A stretch of DNA of 64,000 nt. Source: Lunularia cruciata. Lineage: Eukaryota > Streptophyta > Marchantiopsida > Lunulariales > Lunulariaceae. A program made the translations under genes and the position numbers. Under the pieces are notes generated by a model. It was given only the letters and a program-made list of their open reading frames with translations. It had not been told where the DNA came from and did not search any database. Below are positions 24,198-35,190 of the stretch, piece after piece (the stretch's first letter is position 1; each line of letters begins with the position of its first letter). The stretch covers positions 749,001-813,000 of the forward strand of contig OX419762.1 of the NCBI GenBank assembly GCA_948567375.1, in the 5' to 3' direction.

Positions 24198-24849
24198 AGT
24201 TGGTGACATCATCATCACCATGGAAGGTTCAAACTCCTAGATAGCCATTTGTGCTTTTTGGAGATGAGAAAGAGATTCCCAAGTGGCATCATGAAGTGGA
24301 TACCTTTTCCAAAGGGCTTTGTACTTTGTATGTTACTGGCGGTCTTGTTAAATGAGGCAACGTACAAGGATACAATCAATTTCATACTCCTCATGATCAT
24401 TGATAGGGATGGGAAGAGGAGGAGGTTGGACACAAGAGGAAAAAGAAGATGGATTAGAAAAAAAGAGTTTCAACTTGGAAACATGAAAGATATGGTGTAC
24501 TTGAATATGACAAGGCAAGGCAAGCAACAAGAGAAATGATTTGAGTGACATCATAGGGTCATATCTAATTAGGAGCAAGTTTATGGACTTGGGGTATCCT
24601 GTGGGAGGGATAGGTTACAAGAGGAGAGCATGAACTTATCATTGAGTTGAAAGGAAAGATCATGATGATGATGGTATGCATATTGTTTTTGATAATTTGG
24701 AGCAACAAGGAGATTTGGCTTGTTGGAGGGATTGTGATATGGTGGGCAAGAAGGTGGAAGTATGAGGGATATTAGATGGAAGAGGAGAAAGAAACGAATC
24801 AAGAACAAGTGAGTCTTGGCCAAAATTAAAGAAGAAATGAGAGAATCCA

Positions 24850-25750
24850 ATGCTTGCCTATTTGGAATGATTGTATACAAACTCAATAGTTGCAAGACAT
24901 TCAACTCAATAACTGCAAGACATTCATCTCAATTGGTATGGTAAACGTTGACTAAGGCACAAAGACTATTCTCCAAGGTATGATTTTCTTGTTCGGTTTG
25001 TAAATCAGTTTGAGGATGATAGGTGATGGATAAAGCAAGCTTGGTGCCAGGTACTTTGAAGAATATTTGCCAAAACTTTCCAACAAATCATGTATCACGG
25101 TTGGAGATGAGTACATGAGGTATCCAATGATGCATATAAGACATTGTCAAAGTAGATCTATGCCAATGTTGGAGCATCCATGGTATCAAAGGTTGGTGCC
25201 AAATAAATTTGCTTACTAAGCTTATCCACAAACACCACGATTGCTATGTGACTTTGCTTTATCTTGGGTAAGGATGTGATGAGATCTAAGCTCACATGTT
25301 CCCATTGAGCAAATGGAATGGGGAGTGGTTGAAGTAGTCTACTTAGTTTTTGATTGCTAGCCTTGTTGAGTTGGCAACTCTCACAAGATCAAAAGAACTC
25401 TCATATATCTCATGCCATATTGGGTCACCATTATTGGCATTGGAGTGTACCCAAGGTCTTGTGCACACCCATGTGATCAACAATTGGTAAATCATGGGCT
25501 TCTCAAAGGCACACAAGTCAGAGATCACCCTTGGTTGGAACATAGATCCGGTTCTCATAGAATAGAAGGCCTTCCTTGAAGGAGAAGGTGTTGTACTCCT
25601 TTTTGCATGCTTCAAGATAACCTTTTACTATCTGAAAGGAGGATCTTGTTGTAAAAATTTTCCTAAACCTGATTTGACTTTAGAGTCAACTAACACCATT
25701 GTAATTGCCGTCATGATGAGAAGAAGAGACTTCAAATCAGGTCATCATGA
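24850..25750 (-). pseudogene. gypsy integrase remnant
   Basis: Minus-strand translations give, in order, a WHEIYE segment with degenerate neighbours of the HHCC zinc-binding region (about 25,400), PLPIP-like and SLDLI-like pieces (about 25,270-25,330), then PHVLISNRDT, GKFWQ and YHPQTD with TEQEN (about 25,000-25,120), which correspond to the DRD and E-containing catalytic blocks of gypsy integrases. The protein would integrate cDNA. It is split into several frames. Confidence 0.8.
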
Positions 25751-25802
25751 TAGGATATCAAGGATGACATAGAACCAATTGGGGTTGTACTCAAGTTTGA
25801 TG

Positions 25803-26100
25803 TCAAAAAGTTGTACTTGTTCCTCCCATCAATGATGTCAATTGTTCATGTGCTCCAAATATAATGTATGCAACAAGGGTTTGTGATTGGTTTGCATGAT
25901 CACTTGTTTTCCCAAGAGATAATGCCTCCATAATTTGGTGAAATATACTATTGCTAGTTGACAATATTGGGCAGAGTAATTTATTTCTATAGTGTTTAGT
26001 CACCATGACACAAAAGGCAATGGGATGTAACCCATTTGGAAATTCTTGCTGCAACATGGCTCCAATGGCAAAGTTTGTAGCATCAAAATCAACCACACAA
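25803..26100 (-). pseudogene. gypsy RNase H remnant
   Basis: The 97-codon minus-strand frame carries DATNFAIGAMLQQ, HPIAFC and a KHYRNK-type segment, the RNase H signature of gypsy polyproteins (DAS..AIGAVL.Q...HPIAY.S..L...E.NY). The domain would degrade the RNA strand during cDNA synthesis. It is separated from the RT by the 737-bp solo LTR insertion. Confidence 0.85.
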
Positions 26101-26230
26101 GATAATTAAGGATATGGTTGAAGAATTGGTCCTTAAGACACAATATGTTTCAACTTCTGGAATGTTTCTTTGTGCTTGGTGGTTCACTGAAAGCTTGTGG
26201 TCTTCCCCAAGAGGTCAGTCAATGGTGTGG

Positions 26231-26967
26231 TGTAATACTCCAAGGACAAGAGAAGAGAGAAAACACAGATTGCACACTCAAACCATCGATGCCCCAAGGG
26301 AGCACCTTCTCTTTATTATATAGACAAAGAGGATCTCCGCCAAGGAAGCTCCACCATAGGATTAGGGACACAGATAGGTGACATGTCAGCAAGCTCCACC
26401 CTTGGATTACCTACTTGGATGGGTGACATGTCTGGTCTAGGTCCTATCTGGTTGGTCAAACAAGCTTTGACCGGAGGGAATCTTTTAGGGAATCTTCCTG
26501 TAGGAATCTCAAAATCACGTGAGTAGGTACCGTTGGAAAGCTCTCAACGAGACATAGCAAGGGGGAGGGAAGGCCAGCCTTTCCTCCGTGGGGGGGAGGA
26601 ATCTGCACATTTTTGAGGCCTAATTCATCCGTTTAGGCCTCCGAAATTGCCTTCAAAGTTCAGGCATATTTCGGTTCCTACTCTATTAGTAGAAGTCCCC
26701 TTTTGGTGATACCTCCTTCTGATCTGTTTAGACCATCATGTGTAACATCCTTCCAGATGTTACCAAACCAATTCTCACTTTTAAATCATATGTCTAGCTA
26801 TTGGTTCTAAGGTTCTCAAGTCTATTTTGGTTTATGCCCTATTAGTAGAAGTACTCTTTTGGTGATACTTCTATCTGATCTATTTCAACCATCATGTATA
26901 ACATCATTCTAGATGTTACCGAACCAAATTTCACATGTAGATCATATGGCTAGCTCTTGGTATTACA
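26231..26967 (+). mobile_element. Solo LTR, family B, copy 2 (737 bp) with perfect 5-bp TSD
   Basis: It begins TGTAATACTCCAAGG and ends CTTGGTATTACA. TGTGG flanks it on both sides (26,226-26,230 and 26,968-26,972). It aligns with 11,255-12,005 throughout, including GGTGACATGTCAGCAAGCTC, CTATCTGGTTGGTCAAAC and two TCTATTAGTAGAAGT-type blocks. It lies between the RT and RNase H regions of the gypsy element, so it is younger than that element. Orientation is arbitrary. Confidence 0.9.
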
Positions 26968-26999
26968 TGTGGCCACATGAGCATAACAACGAATGAATT

Positions 27000-27800
27000 G
27001 CTAATAAAAACTGCCAATCTATTAAATGCTCACACTTTGGAGTAGGAAAATCAATAATGGCCTTGATTTTCTCCTCTTCTATCTTGATTCCCTTTAATGA
27101 GATCTTATGAGCCAAGAACATAACTTCCTTTTGCCAAAAGGTACACTTTGACTTCTTGTAGTAAAACTTCCATTATTACAATTATCTTAGGACCTCCCGC
27201 ATGTGATTTGCATGTTCTACTTCCATCTTGCTATAGATCAAGATATCATCCAAGGATACCACCACATACCAATCTCAGAGCACATCCAACACCTAATACA
27301 TCTGATCCATGAAGATTGTTGGAGCATTAGTGAGCCAAAAAGATAGAACTCTCCATTCAAAATGCCCTTACCTTGTACAAAAGTTAATCTTTTGCACATC
27401 CTCTCTATCAATGGGAATCTACCAATTGGCACTTTAGAGATCCAACTTAGAGACTTATTCTACTCAATTCAATTGATCTAGCAAATAATCAATTCAAGGC
27501 AAGTGAGATGCATTCTTCATTGTTTGTTTATTGAGGTCATGATAATCAATACAGAAGCAATGTCTTCCATCCTTCTTTGGAACAAATAGTATTTGTGCTC
27601 CTCAAGGAGATGTATTATGTCATATGAAATCCTTCTCCAACAACTCTATCAATGTTGTTCAAAGCTCATCCAACTCCTTTGATGAGAGCCAATGGATTGG
27701 TTGACTCATTGGAGTTCTTCTTGGTAGTAACTCAATCTTGAAGTGCATACTACAATTGAAGGGTAATCCCCTTGGCAGATCATCCAAAAAAAATCTAAAA
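27000..27800 (-). pseudogene. gypsy reverse transcriptase remnant
   Basis: Minus-strand translations show the RT order: an FGLTNAP-like block with FMDQMYQVL (about 27,290-27,330), the active-site region VVVSLDDILIYS (about 27,230-27,265; the usual YxDD is altered before DD), HANHMREVL, then KCTFWQKEV and ISLKGI (about 27,080-27,160). Upstream, the region to 27,800 contains pieces of the fingers. Frameshifts and stops abolish coding. Confidence 0.82.
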
Positions 27801-27896
27801 ACTCTTGAATTATTTGATCAATCATTGCTTGATGAGGCTTCTTGCACTCCTTAGATTCTCCATGCACAATTTGCTTGATCTACATCGCAAAAATAG

Positions 27897-28016
27897 ACTT
27901 ATCTTCCTCCAAAGCTTGCTCTATGGCTACTTTACTAACAAAATTCCCATCTTGGGACTTATCTTCCTTCAAAGCTTACTCTTTGGCTACTTTCTTGACA
28001 AAATTTCTATCTTAGG
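27897..28016. repeat. 60-bp tandem duplication
   Basis: ACTTATCTTCC(T)TCAAAGCTT(G/A)CTCT followed by TGGCTACTTT occurs twice at a spacing of exactly 60 bp, inside the gypsy protease-RT interval. Sixty is a multiple of three, so the duplication could have arisen in a coding frame. Confidence 0.8.
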
Positions 28017-28420
28017 ACTGATTATTCTTAGGTGTATTACTCAAAGAAGCCATACAATTTAATAAGAAGTGCACACCTTGGTATTGTACTTGAATTTTTT
28101 GTTGGATCCAATCAAATTGAACCTTATGATGTTCAAGCCAAGACAAACCTAGAATGACATCATAGTGTAGAGGTGCCACTACAAACCTCATACACTCCAC
28201 ATACTCCTTCCCAATCTTGAATGTTACAAGATGTGAGGTATAGAATACAATCATCAATCTACTTCCAATAATTAGCTTGATAGGAAAATTTAATTCCTTT
28301 GCTAATTGCATTGACATGTATTCTTTGAACTTCCAAAAGCAACCAAAATCCTACAAGCATGATCAGATATCATACCTTGCAAGTGAAGCAAACTTGCAAA
28401 GGCCAAATCTTCAATCCCAT
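28012..28420 (-). pseudogene. gypsy protease remnant
   Basis: The minus-strand frame 28,012-28,317 reads MQLAKELNFP, then VVAPLHYDVILGLSWLEHH and KVQFDW, the C-terminal part of gypsy aspartic proteases (DVILGMDWL...). Just upstream (about 28,320-28,350) the active-site DSG(A/S)S has decayed to an AFGSS-like remnant, so the catalytic Asp is lost. The enzyme would have processed the polyprotein. Confidence 0.85.
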
Positions 28421-28539
28421 TGAATTAATCAAGTTCCTAATAGGCTCCTTAAAAGTCTCCTATTGGGATTCCTTGTTTCTTTGATCATTTTGCTCTACAA
28501 ATTCCATATGGGTGATTTGTCAAGGTCATCTATTCTTGA

Positions 28540-29480
28540 GTGGATATTCAACAATACAATGTCCGATTTGGTGACAATAAAAATAACCACCATTTTGTCA
28601 TCATCTTTCTCTCTCTATAGTGCCAAGTGGTCTCCTTTAGATGACATCAATCTCCATTAGTGCCGGCTCCTCCACTTGTGTGTAGTGTATTGGTAGGTTC
28701 TTTGGAGGTTGAGGTTGGGGTCAAGACTAAGTTGTTGCAACCAAGGAATCAAAGCGCTTAGTGAACTGCATGGCTTCCACCAAGTGTTTTGGCTCTCACA
28801 TAGTCCCCTCTAATTTGGTTCATGACTTCAAGCATGGCTTCCACCAAGTGTTTTGGCTCTCACATAATCACCTCTAATTTGGTTCATGACTTAAAGCCAC
28901 TCACAAATCAATCCATAGCTTCATCTCCAAGTATATCTAGAATATGCATGATGGTGTTCTGGAATTGTGTGATGTAACTTCTTACAAAACCAATCTATTT
29001 CAATTCTGCAAACCTATCTTGTGTAGCTTGTGTAGCATTTATAGCTTAGAATCAATCAATTATTGCATTCTTGAATTCTACCCATGTTAAGATTGGTCCA
29101 ACAGATTGCCATTCAGCTTGTTCCACTTGGAACCGCCACCATAGCTTAGTTACTCCATCCAATTAGCCAGAAGCCAAGAGAATTTGTTTCCATTCATCTT
29201 GAAGATCTATAGCTTCAAATTAACATTCATAGTCAAACACAAAATTCTCCACTACATTAGGGAGATTCTTGCCTTCAAATACCTTGGGCTTCAGAAATGG
29301 AATTTGCTCTTCTTCTTCTCAAAGCGGTGCTCTCTCTACATGCTCTTGTCATTAATGATCTTATTCTTCCAACAATCAAGTATGGTGCTTGATTTGTTGT
29401 TGCATGGCAATGATAACCTCAAGCATTGTTGCCATGACTACTGCTCTATCAAAGTACCTATAGTTGATCTAAGTTAACAT
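28540..29480 (-). pseudogene. gypsy gag remnant with CCHC knuckle
   Basis: The minus strand near 28,900-29,150 gives a retrotransposon-gag pattern (WVEFKNAII, FAELK, SYITQFQNTIM, EAM...FVSGF). Around 28,545-28,590 a degenerate CCHC knuckle remains (YCHQIGHCIVEY). Gag would package the element RNA. It lies directly after the primer site, as expected. Confidence 0.75.
28768..28895. repeat. 64-bp tandem duplication
   Basis: GCATGGCTTCCACCAAGTGT with the following ~44 bp occurs at 28,768 and 28,832. The 64-bp unit is not a multiple of three, so it shifts the frame of the gag remnant. Confidence 0.85.
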
Positions 29481-29653
29481 GTAGATGCAACACATCCCTT
29501 GTTCTCCATAAGTTACAATTGAAAGCACCAAGGGTTCATCAGACAAGGTGATTGCATGCAAAAAGATTTGGTAGTACATGGATACAAAATTTCCAATAAT
29601 TTGACAGAAATAGATTTGGTGGTCCATAAATTCCATCCATCCATCCCATTCTT

Positions 29654-29665
29654 GCTCTAATACAA
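29654..29665 (-). other. Primer binding site of the gypsy element
   Basis: On the minus strand TTGTATTAGAGC lies one base after the LTR end. It matches the initiator-Met-tRNA complement TGGTATCAGAGC at 10 of 12 positions. Confidence 0.7.
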
Positions 29666-29666
29666 A

Positions 29667-30133
29667 TGTAAAAGACCGAGATCATGGAGAGAAATACGAG
29701 GATGGAAGATTGGAGTGGAAGATCACATTGAGACACTTGAATGACTGAAACTCCAAATGCCTAACATGAGCTTAGGCTTTGGTATTTATAATGAAATATA
29801 AAAGACTCTTTAGAAGCTTCCTCAAAGCCACGTGCTTGGAGTGCAAGCCAAGTTAATCGAGAAGCTTCTCAAGAAGCTTCCTTCTAGAAGTTGCCTACTT
29901 GGCATGCCAACTAAACTTGCTAGGAAACTTCCCAAGAAGCTTCCTTCTAGAGACTACCTACTTGGCATGCAAGCTAAGCTAGCCAAGAAGCTTCCTCCTT
30001 GGCATGCACATTACACAACACTTGGAATGTTCCAACTAGCTTTCTAGATGCTTCTATGATATTTTTAGCTAACATGGCATATTTAGTACTTTTTTATTGT
30101 CACTAAGTCATCAATAAGCTCCATATTGTTACA
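29667..30133 (-). repeat. 5' LTR of the gypsy element (family A, 467 bp)
   Basis: On the minus strand it starts TGTAACAATATGG and ends TTTTACA (TG...CA). It pairs with 23,718-24,182. A TTTGGTATTTATA stretch and AAGCTTC-rich repeats recur in the LTR-A fragments at 6,186 and 6,785. Confidence 0.88.
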
Positions 30134-30339
30134 TAAAGCATTTGAAGAAGCATCACCTAGTGTGATTTTTCTCCTATAGATTGCACCAACCACTGCACTA
30201 TGTAGAGCAATGGACACATGTTGTCTAAAATATACTACAAAGTATGAGAGTGAGAGTGGTACCCCTTGGTACCTAACATCATAAGTTATCATGCACTCCT
30301 TGACAAATGTGACAAAATTTGTGTGCATTGCATAACCCT

Positions 30340-31100
30340 TCACATAACTCCAAGGCTAGAGGAACAAAGAGGTGACCTCACTACATATCCTTATACTTGG
30401 AGACCTTGCAAGCTGTAGCTGCACTCGCTACCAATCCAAGGGGATAGGTAATCACTCCTTCCAAAACTATATCACACGTAGGGTCCATAAGCACAACATC
30501 CACTACTATCACTTGATCATCTCGGACCAAGTATAAGTTTTCCCTAACACGTGTTGTCTACAAAGCATGTGAGAGCTCCTTCCAAGCTAAGTATTCACTC
30601 TCTCATGGATACTTGGTCATCATAGCAAACACTATGTCTCTAATAGCATCATGGGTAGCTATCTTTTGTCCTCCAAAAGGACACCATGTCATATGGACCG
30701 TTATTGCATCTAGTGTGGAACCACACTCACAAGTGAGTAATAAAGATGCAAATGGGTGGACCAAACTTGAGGAATGGACAAGTCAACTCAGAGAGAATGT
30801 AGCGTATGCTCACATTGTTGCTCCATCAAGGAAGACTGTAAACTTGTAGTCCAATTTGATGATAGTGAAGCAAAAGATGGAAGGTCTTTGCATGCCCATG
30901 CGGATAGACTATCTCTCATTTGCCGCAATAACATATGGAGAGAAAAGGATTTTTCCTCCACCTCCATCACGTAAGTCTCTAAAACCAGCCTATCAACAAC
31001 CACAAAATGAGAAGAAAGTAGAGGTGCAAAGAAAGCCCAACAACCCAAAACTCTATAGGTGTTGTCTCCTCCATAGATAGCAAGCCAACCCTTCCACATG
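30340..31100 (-). pseudogene. LINE copy 3: CCHC knuckle, RLE and upstream region
   Basis: On the minus strand the sequence aligns with copies 1 and 2 from the thumb/linker (GCWAFFAPLLSSHFVV, about 31,020) through the CECGS knuckle (about 30,715-30,735) and the nuclease core. It is broken into short frames. The intact copies indicate its original role as the endonuclease that nicks target DNA. Confidence 0.8.
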
Positions 31101-31363
31101 AGATCGGTAAAGATGTCTATCTCTATGCCAAATCCCTATCACACACTCAAATGTACCTGGTCCAATATTATTACAAAAGACTCCCATAATATGCCTATCA
31201 AAGGCTCTCAAATGTGATAAAAAGGTCAAGGAAGGAAGAATTTTGCAAAAGAGGTAAGTCAGTTGATGAGCAAAACTAGAGGAGAGTATACCAAATGCCA
31301 TTTATGGATCTCTTAGTAAAAGAATGTCATCTACATGGAGAATATCTTCTACAAGGACAACAT

Positions 31364-32482
31364 CTAAGAAAGGTATGACTCAAAATCCTCAAATCCTATT
31401 GGCACTCCAAGAACACATAGTCCATTTGTAGATGTGGTACACCCCTTTGGAAGTTGAAGGTGGGGAGGGATACCTAAAGGGAACCATGCCTTGCACTTTG
31501 ACACCTTGAATCTCAAATCTACTAGATGTATCTTGGTAGTCAAGTGGTAAAAGGCATCCCTAATCTGATCTACAGGGCCCACGATGTGTGTATCATCTTC
31601 CAAGGAGGGAAATACACAACCTAGCATGGCCAAAGTAATAGATAAGAGAGCTCTAAAGTGAGCCATGGCAGATAAGGGTCCCCCTAAAGGATCTTCATGA
31701 CATGTACCAACAGCTGACTCCAAGACAATGACTTACTCGTATGAACCATTGTGCTTGTAATAAAGGGAAGCAAGAGAGCCATAAAAAGACCACATAAAAT
31801 GAATAAGATTTGCCAAGGATCCACCAATCTACCTAAGTTCTAAAGATGGATGCTCATGAGATGCTATTAAAAACATTTTCAACATCCACATATAGGATGA
31901 CTCACTCTGAATTGATATATAGGAGTGCCCTAATGCTTAGAGATGTAGCCTCATATCCTCTAGGTGTAGCAACTCCGAACAGATGAGGATTGAGGTGCTA
32001 TCAAAAGTGAGAATGATAATGAAGGACAATGGTGTAGCTGACCAAACACAAAAGGTCTCTCCAATAGCAGTTGGTCTAATGGCCCCCATGTCCTTCTCCA
32101 TTGCAAGAAGTTGACTAGCACCTAACACCCAACTAATAGACATAAGAATGTATCCTCTTGTTACTATTGCAACCACATGAAACAACTCGGTAAAACTACT
32201 ATAAGGATCGTCTGCCTAAAAGGAATCTTTAAGGTGCTTATATACCATCCTTGATAATCCTCTTGAGGAAAGACGAGGGGCAGCGCACAATGCTTGTACA
32301 AAAAGTGACCTATCAAGACATAAAGATTGCTCAAGCTGATAATTTAAGACCTCTAGTGGTAATCCCTCTCCTGCCATAAGATGTAGTGAGCATAGGGAGA
32401 AGATAGTCTCATCAGTAGGACTAGCCATAGACAAAGGGTATAGCTCTCGTGCAACTTTACTAAACTCTCCCGCCTGACCCAA
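31364..32482 (-). pseudogene. LINE copy 3: reverse transcriptase region
   Basis: Minus-strand frames at 32,216-32,482, 31,937-32,185 and 31,364-31,723 carry the RT blocks: pre-RT region, IRPTAIGE, GDPLGGPL, then DDTHIVGP and LRFKVSKCKAW. The 31,364-31,723 frame keeps the DD pair (LEDDTHIVG). Frameshifts separate the pieces. Confidence 0.82.
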
Positions 32483-32815
32483 TGTCCTACACCATCATAA
32501 TCAAGTGGACCCTATAGTATTTTGTGCAAAACTTATTGCCTAGAAATGTGTAGCCCTAATAGACTCCTAGAGTAGGGTTGCCCAATCCCCAGCTTGGAAT
32601 TGACAAAATCTAGCAGCCACCTCTCTATGCCTTGCACGTCTCCCTCTAGCATAATGAAGACACCATCAAGGGAGTAAGAGGAATAGGAACCATGCTAACT
32701 TGTCCAAGGGATCACGTGCCAAACGATCAAGTGGTAGGCAAAAAGCATATCTTGCCTCATCATGAAGTGTATGGGTAGCCTGTGGAATAGACGTGGACAA
32801 AAAAAAAATTAGCAC

Positions 32816-33005
32816 AATTAACTCTCAATTAACCCAATACAAGGGTGAGATGAAATAGGTAGGACAAGAAGACACCATCAAGGCTGTACAAGGGTGAGAC
32901 AAAATAGGTAAAATGGTGCTAAGCCCCAATAGAATCTATATGAGAAAGTTTTTCCTACTACACCTAAGATATCCAAGCTATGCATGTAGTACAACCTGCA
33001 AACAA
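32816..33005 (-). mobile_element. LINE 3' tail nested inside LINE copy 3
   Basis: The alignment of copy 3 to copy 2 is interrupted between the linker (ending GGAATAGACGTGGACA) and ACTGAGAAGCTAACCACTCC. The extra DNA is itself a minus-strand LINE 3' end: ACACCATCAAGGCTGTACAAGG, GGTAAAATGGTGCTAAGCCCC, then TAAGATATCCAAGCTATGC. A short tandem duplication of TACAAGGGTGAGA...ATAGGTA lies at its left end. Confidence 0.8.
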
Positions 33006-33119
33006 ACTGAGAAGCTAACCACTCCCACGACTTGGTTGATATCCTTGGAACGGTCAATGAAGTGATATAGGAAATGTACGTAATCCAGAGTGTCATTGTT
33101 GTTGATATGGTTGCTCGTC

Positions 33120-33270
33120 TCACATGAGCATCCCAAGTGGTCAAATCATAGCCCTTGTGCATCCTTCTCATGTGGGTCTTTACACTTTGCGAGGTAAAGC
33201 GTTGGTGACACACCGGGCATGGTGTATCCTGAGTCACTTTGTGCGGCTCTACATGGGAAAGTGTAGCCAT
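33120..33270 (-). pseudogene. LINE copy 3: N-terminal C2H2 zinc finger
   Basis: The minus-strand frame 32,878-33,345 starts with the LINE N-terminus and reads CPVCHQRFTSQSVKTHMRRMH, a C-x2-C-x11-H-x4-H zinc finger of the kind found at the N-terminus of R2-like elements, where it binds target DNA. The frame then runs into the nested LINE tail, so the apparent 155-residue product is an artificial fusion. Confidence 0.8.
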
Positions 33271-33705
33271 ACCTAGCACAAAGATAATGATAATAACACA
33301 CAATGCTCCTCTCCATATCTTCTCATGCATGCAAAACCAACTCACATGGATAAATACTATCTCTGCAAACCTTTAAAGCTATAAAATCTCTTAATTTTTG
33401 ATTCCCATCTCTAAAAGTTTTCAAACTAAGTTCTCATGGAACTGTAGCATGAATACCAAGAGATTAAAAGTGAGAATTCTCGACCGGTCACTCTCAATGT
33501 ATAGTATTTATTCTAACCCTTAAAAAACCTAAAAATCCCCATAAAACTCTACTCAATTTTCCATAGTCTTCAATCTAGGTACCAATGGGAACACAAATTA
33601 AAAAATGAATAGAATCAACTATTCACTCAAGTGCTATATGCTAGAGAGCACTCAAAAAATGGATATCTTTCCTCTCCCATCTCCACACTCTCCCAAACTC
33701 TTCAG

Positions 33706-35190
33706 AAGTGTCCGGAAAAGTGTGTTGAGGAAAAACTTCCGGGAATTCTGCTGAGGTATTTCCTAGAGCCCAAAAGTAATAAAATGCTTTCCATAGTAAC
33801 CTTTTTCTAAAACTAGTTTTATAAGCGATAGTTTCTCTAAAATATCATGGTTTCCATCCTTCTAAGTCGGGATAAAGCAACATCATTAACAGTTATTAGG
33901 AGGTTATTATGATAGTCCTTTTGTAATGGCATTGGAAAGTCAATCAATAATCTTATTTATTCTACATGATTTGAGTAAACTTATCTATTCATAAGTTAAG
34001 TAATAGGACCAGTCGCTTAAGGATGATATTGAGAATGTTTGAGGAAAGCTTGCGAGGAAGTCCGCAAGCATACCCCGGGAGCTCGCCCCAGAGTTTCAGT
34101 CGAATTACACTTTAGAACTCCAAACTTAATCAAATATTAAATACAATCGACTGTCTCTAAGATAAATAATTATTTTTCCTAAATACCATAGATTTCACTA
34201 CTTCTAAGTCGGGACACACTAAATTATCAAAATCTATATAAGTTACTTGACGCGCTACATTTTTATTGATTAATTAAGAATGAAAATGACTAGTTTTATT
34301 TATACCTAATTTTTGTAAAGTAACTTCGATTCTACAAAAACTTTCATCGTCAAGAAATAAAGTACGTATGACATTCAAGTTCAAATTCAAGAAGACGTTC
34401 ATAGTTAAAGAGGACATCAAAATTAACCCTATAGTATGAGTACCTTGATGAATGATGGTGACATAACAAATTAAATAGATTCAATAAATTTCTGTTAATA
34501 TAGTATATTTGAAGAAATTTTTTCTCTACTTTTTTCAGCTGTTTTATTCTTTAATCGTTACTTCTTGAATTTGAATGCTTAGCATTAAGCACTAATCGAA
34601 CTTCTATAGAAAGGAAAATTCTCCAAGCTTCCATGAAGTTCTCCCCAAAGTGAAGAGTGAACTCCACAAATGATCAATAATCAATGTCTTCTATGCAGAT
34701 GATTAGTTGATTGTAAAATTATTATTCTTAATACTCGGTTCTTAATGATAGTTATAAATAAATTAAGTGTTCATAAACTACACATTTTGTGAACTATTAT
34801 CTGAAAATAAACATTAAAAAAAATCAAAAATTTAATATTTTTCTAAAAATCCCCTAAAGTTTGGTTTGGAGTGAGTTCTACCGGAATTAAATACGATCCC
34901 GGAAAATTCAGAGTAAAATTTCCAAATTTGACTGTGATCCCTCAAAATTTAAAGATTAATGTTTGGATTCTCTAGCAGTTATAACTATAGTAGTTTCGTC
35001 TATGTCAAATTTAAAATTCCACATTTATATATAATTAAGATAAAACGGAAATAAAATATAAGACCTTTCCTTTTGAATAAGATAGAACTATTTTCGACAC
35101 GAACAAAATTTTTCCTTCATGTTTTACAATGAATCTTTTCTCTATGTTATAAAGACTATTGATTGATAAAATCAAAATCTAGTTATCCGT
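33706..35190. other. AT-rich DNA with degenerate internal repeats
   Basis: The motif CTTCTAAGTCGGGA recurs at about 33,859 and 34,199, each preceded by a similar AT-rich stretch with CATGGTTTCC/CATAGATTTC, suggesting a diverged repeat with ~340-bp spacing. Part of it (AAGCAACATCATTAACAGT) resembles 23,120-23,145. No gene is visible. Confidence 0.45.

Larger units (their letters stand above)
23718..30133 (-). mobile_element. Ty3/gypsy LTR retrotransposon, decayed, inserted in LINE copy 3
   Basis: On the minus strand the order is 5' LTR (29,667-30,133), primer site, gag with zinc knuckle, protease, RT, RNase H, integrase, polypurine tract and 3' LTR (about 23,718-24,182). RT before integrase is the gypsy order. 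All frames are broken, and a family-B solo LTR interrupts the RT/RNase H boundary. The LTRs have clearly diverged (about 80% identity by eye). The left LTR appears to lack its outer ~14 bp, so the target duplication could not be read. Confidence 0.88.
30134..33705 (-). mobile_element. LINE copy 3, nearly full length, interrupted
   Basis: The minus strand carries, from 33,705 downward, the 5' UTR, the zinc-finger region (about 33,120-33,260), the linker, the RT (about 31,560-32,190), the RLE region (30,134-30,760) and, beyond the gypsy insertion, the 3' end at 23,520-23,716. The zinc finger is intact in sequence (CPVC, then H and H in HMRRMH). It is more decayed than copies 1 and 2, with many stops and frameshifts, and contains a nested LINE tail at 32,816-33,005. 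Its 5' end diverges from copies 1 and 2 right after CTCCACACTCTCCC. Confidence 0.88.

Noticed and set aside
32878-33345. 155-codon ORF as a complete zinc-finger protein
   Set aside because: It is the LINE N-terminus running into an antisense-independent nested LINE tail; the second half is not natural protein.
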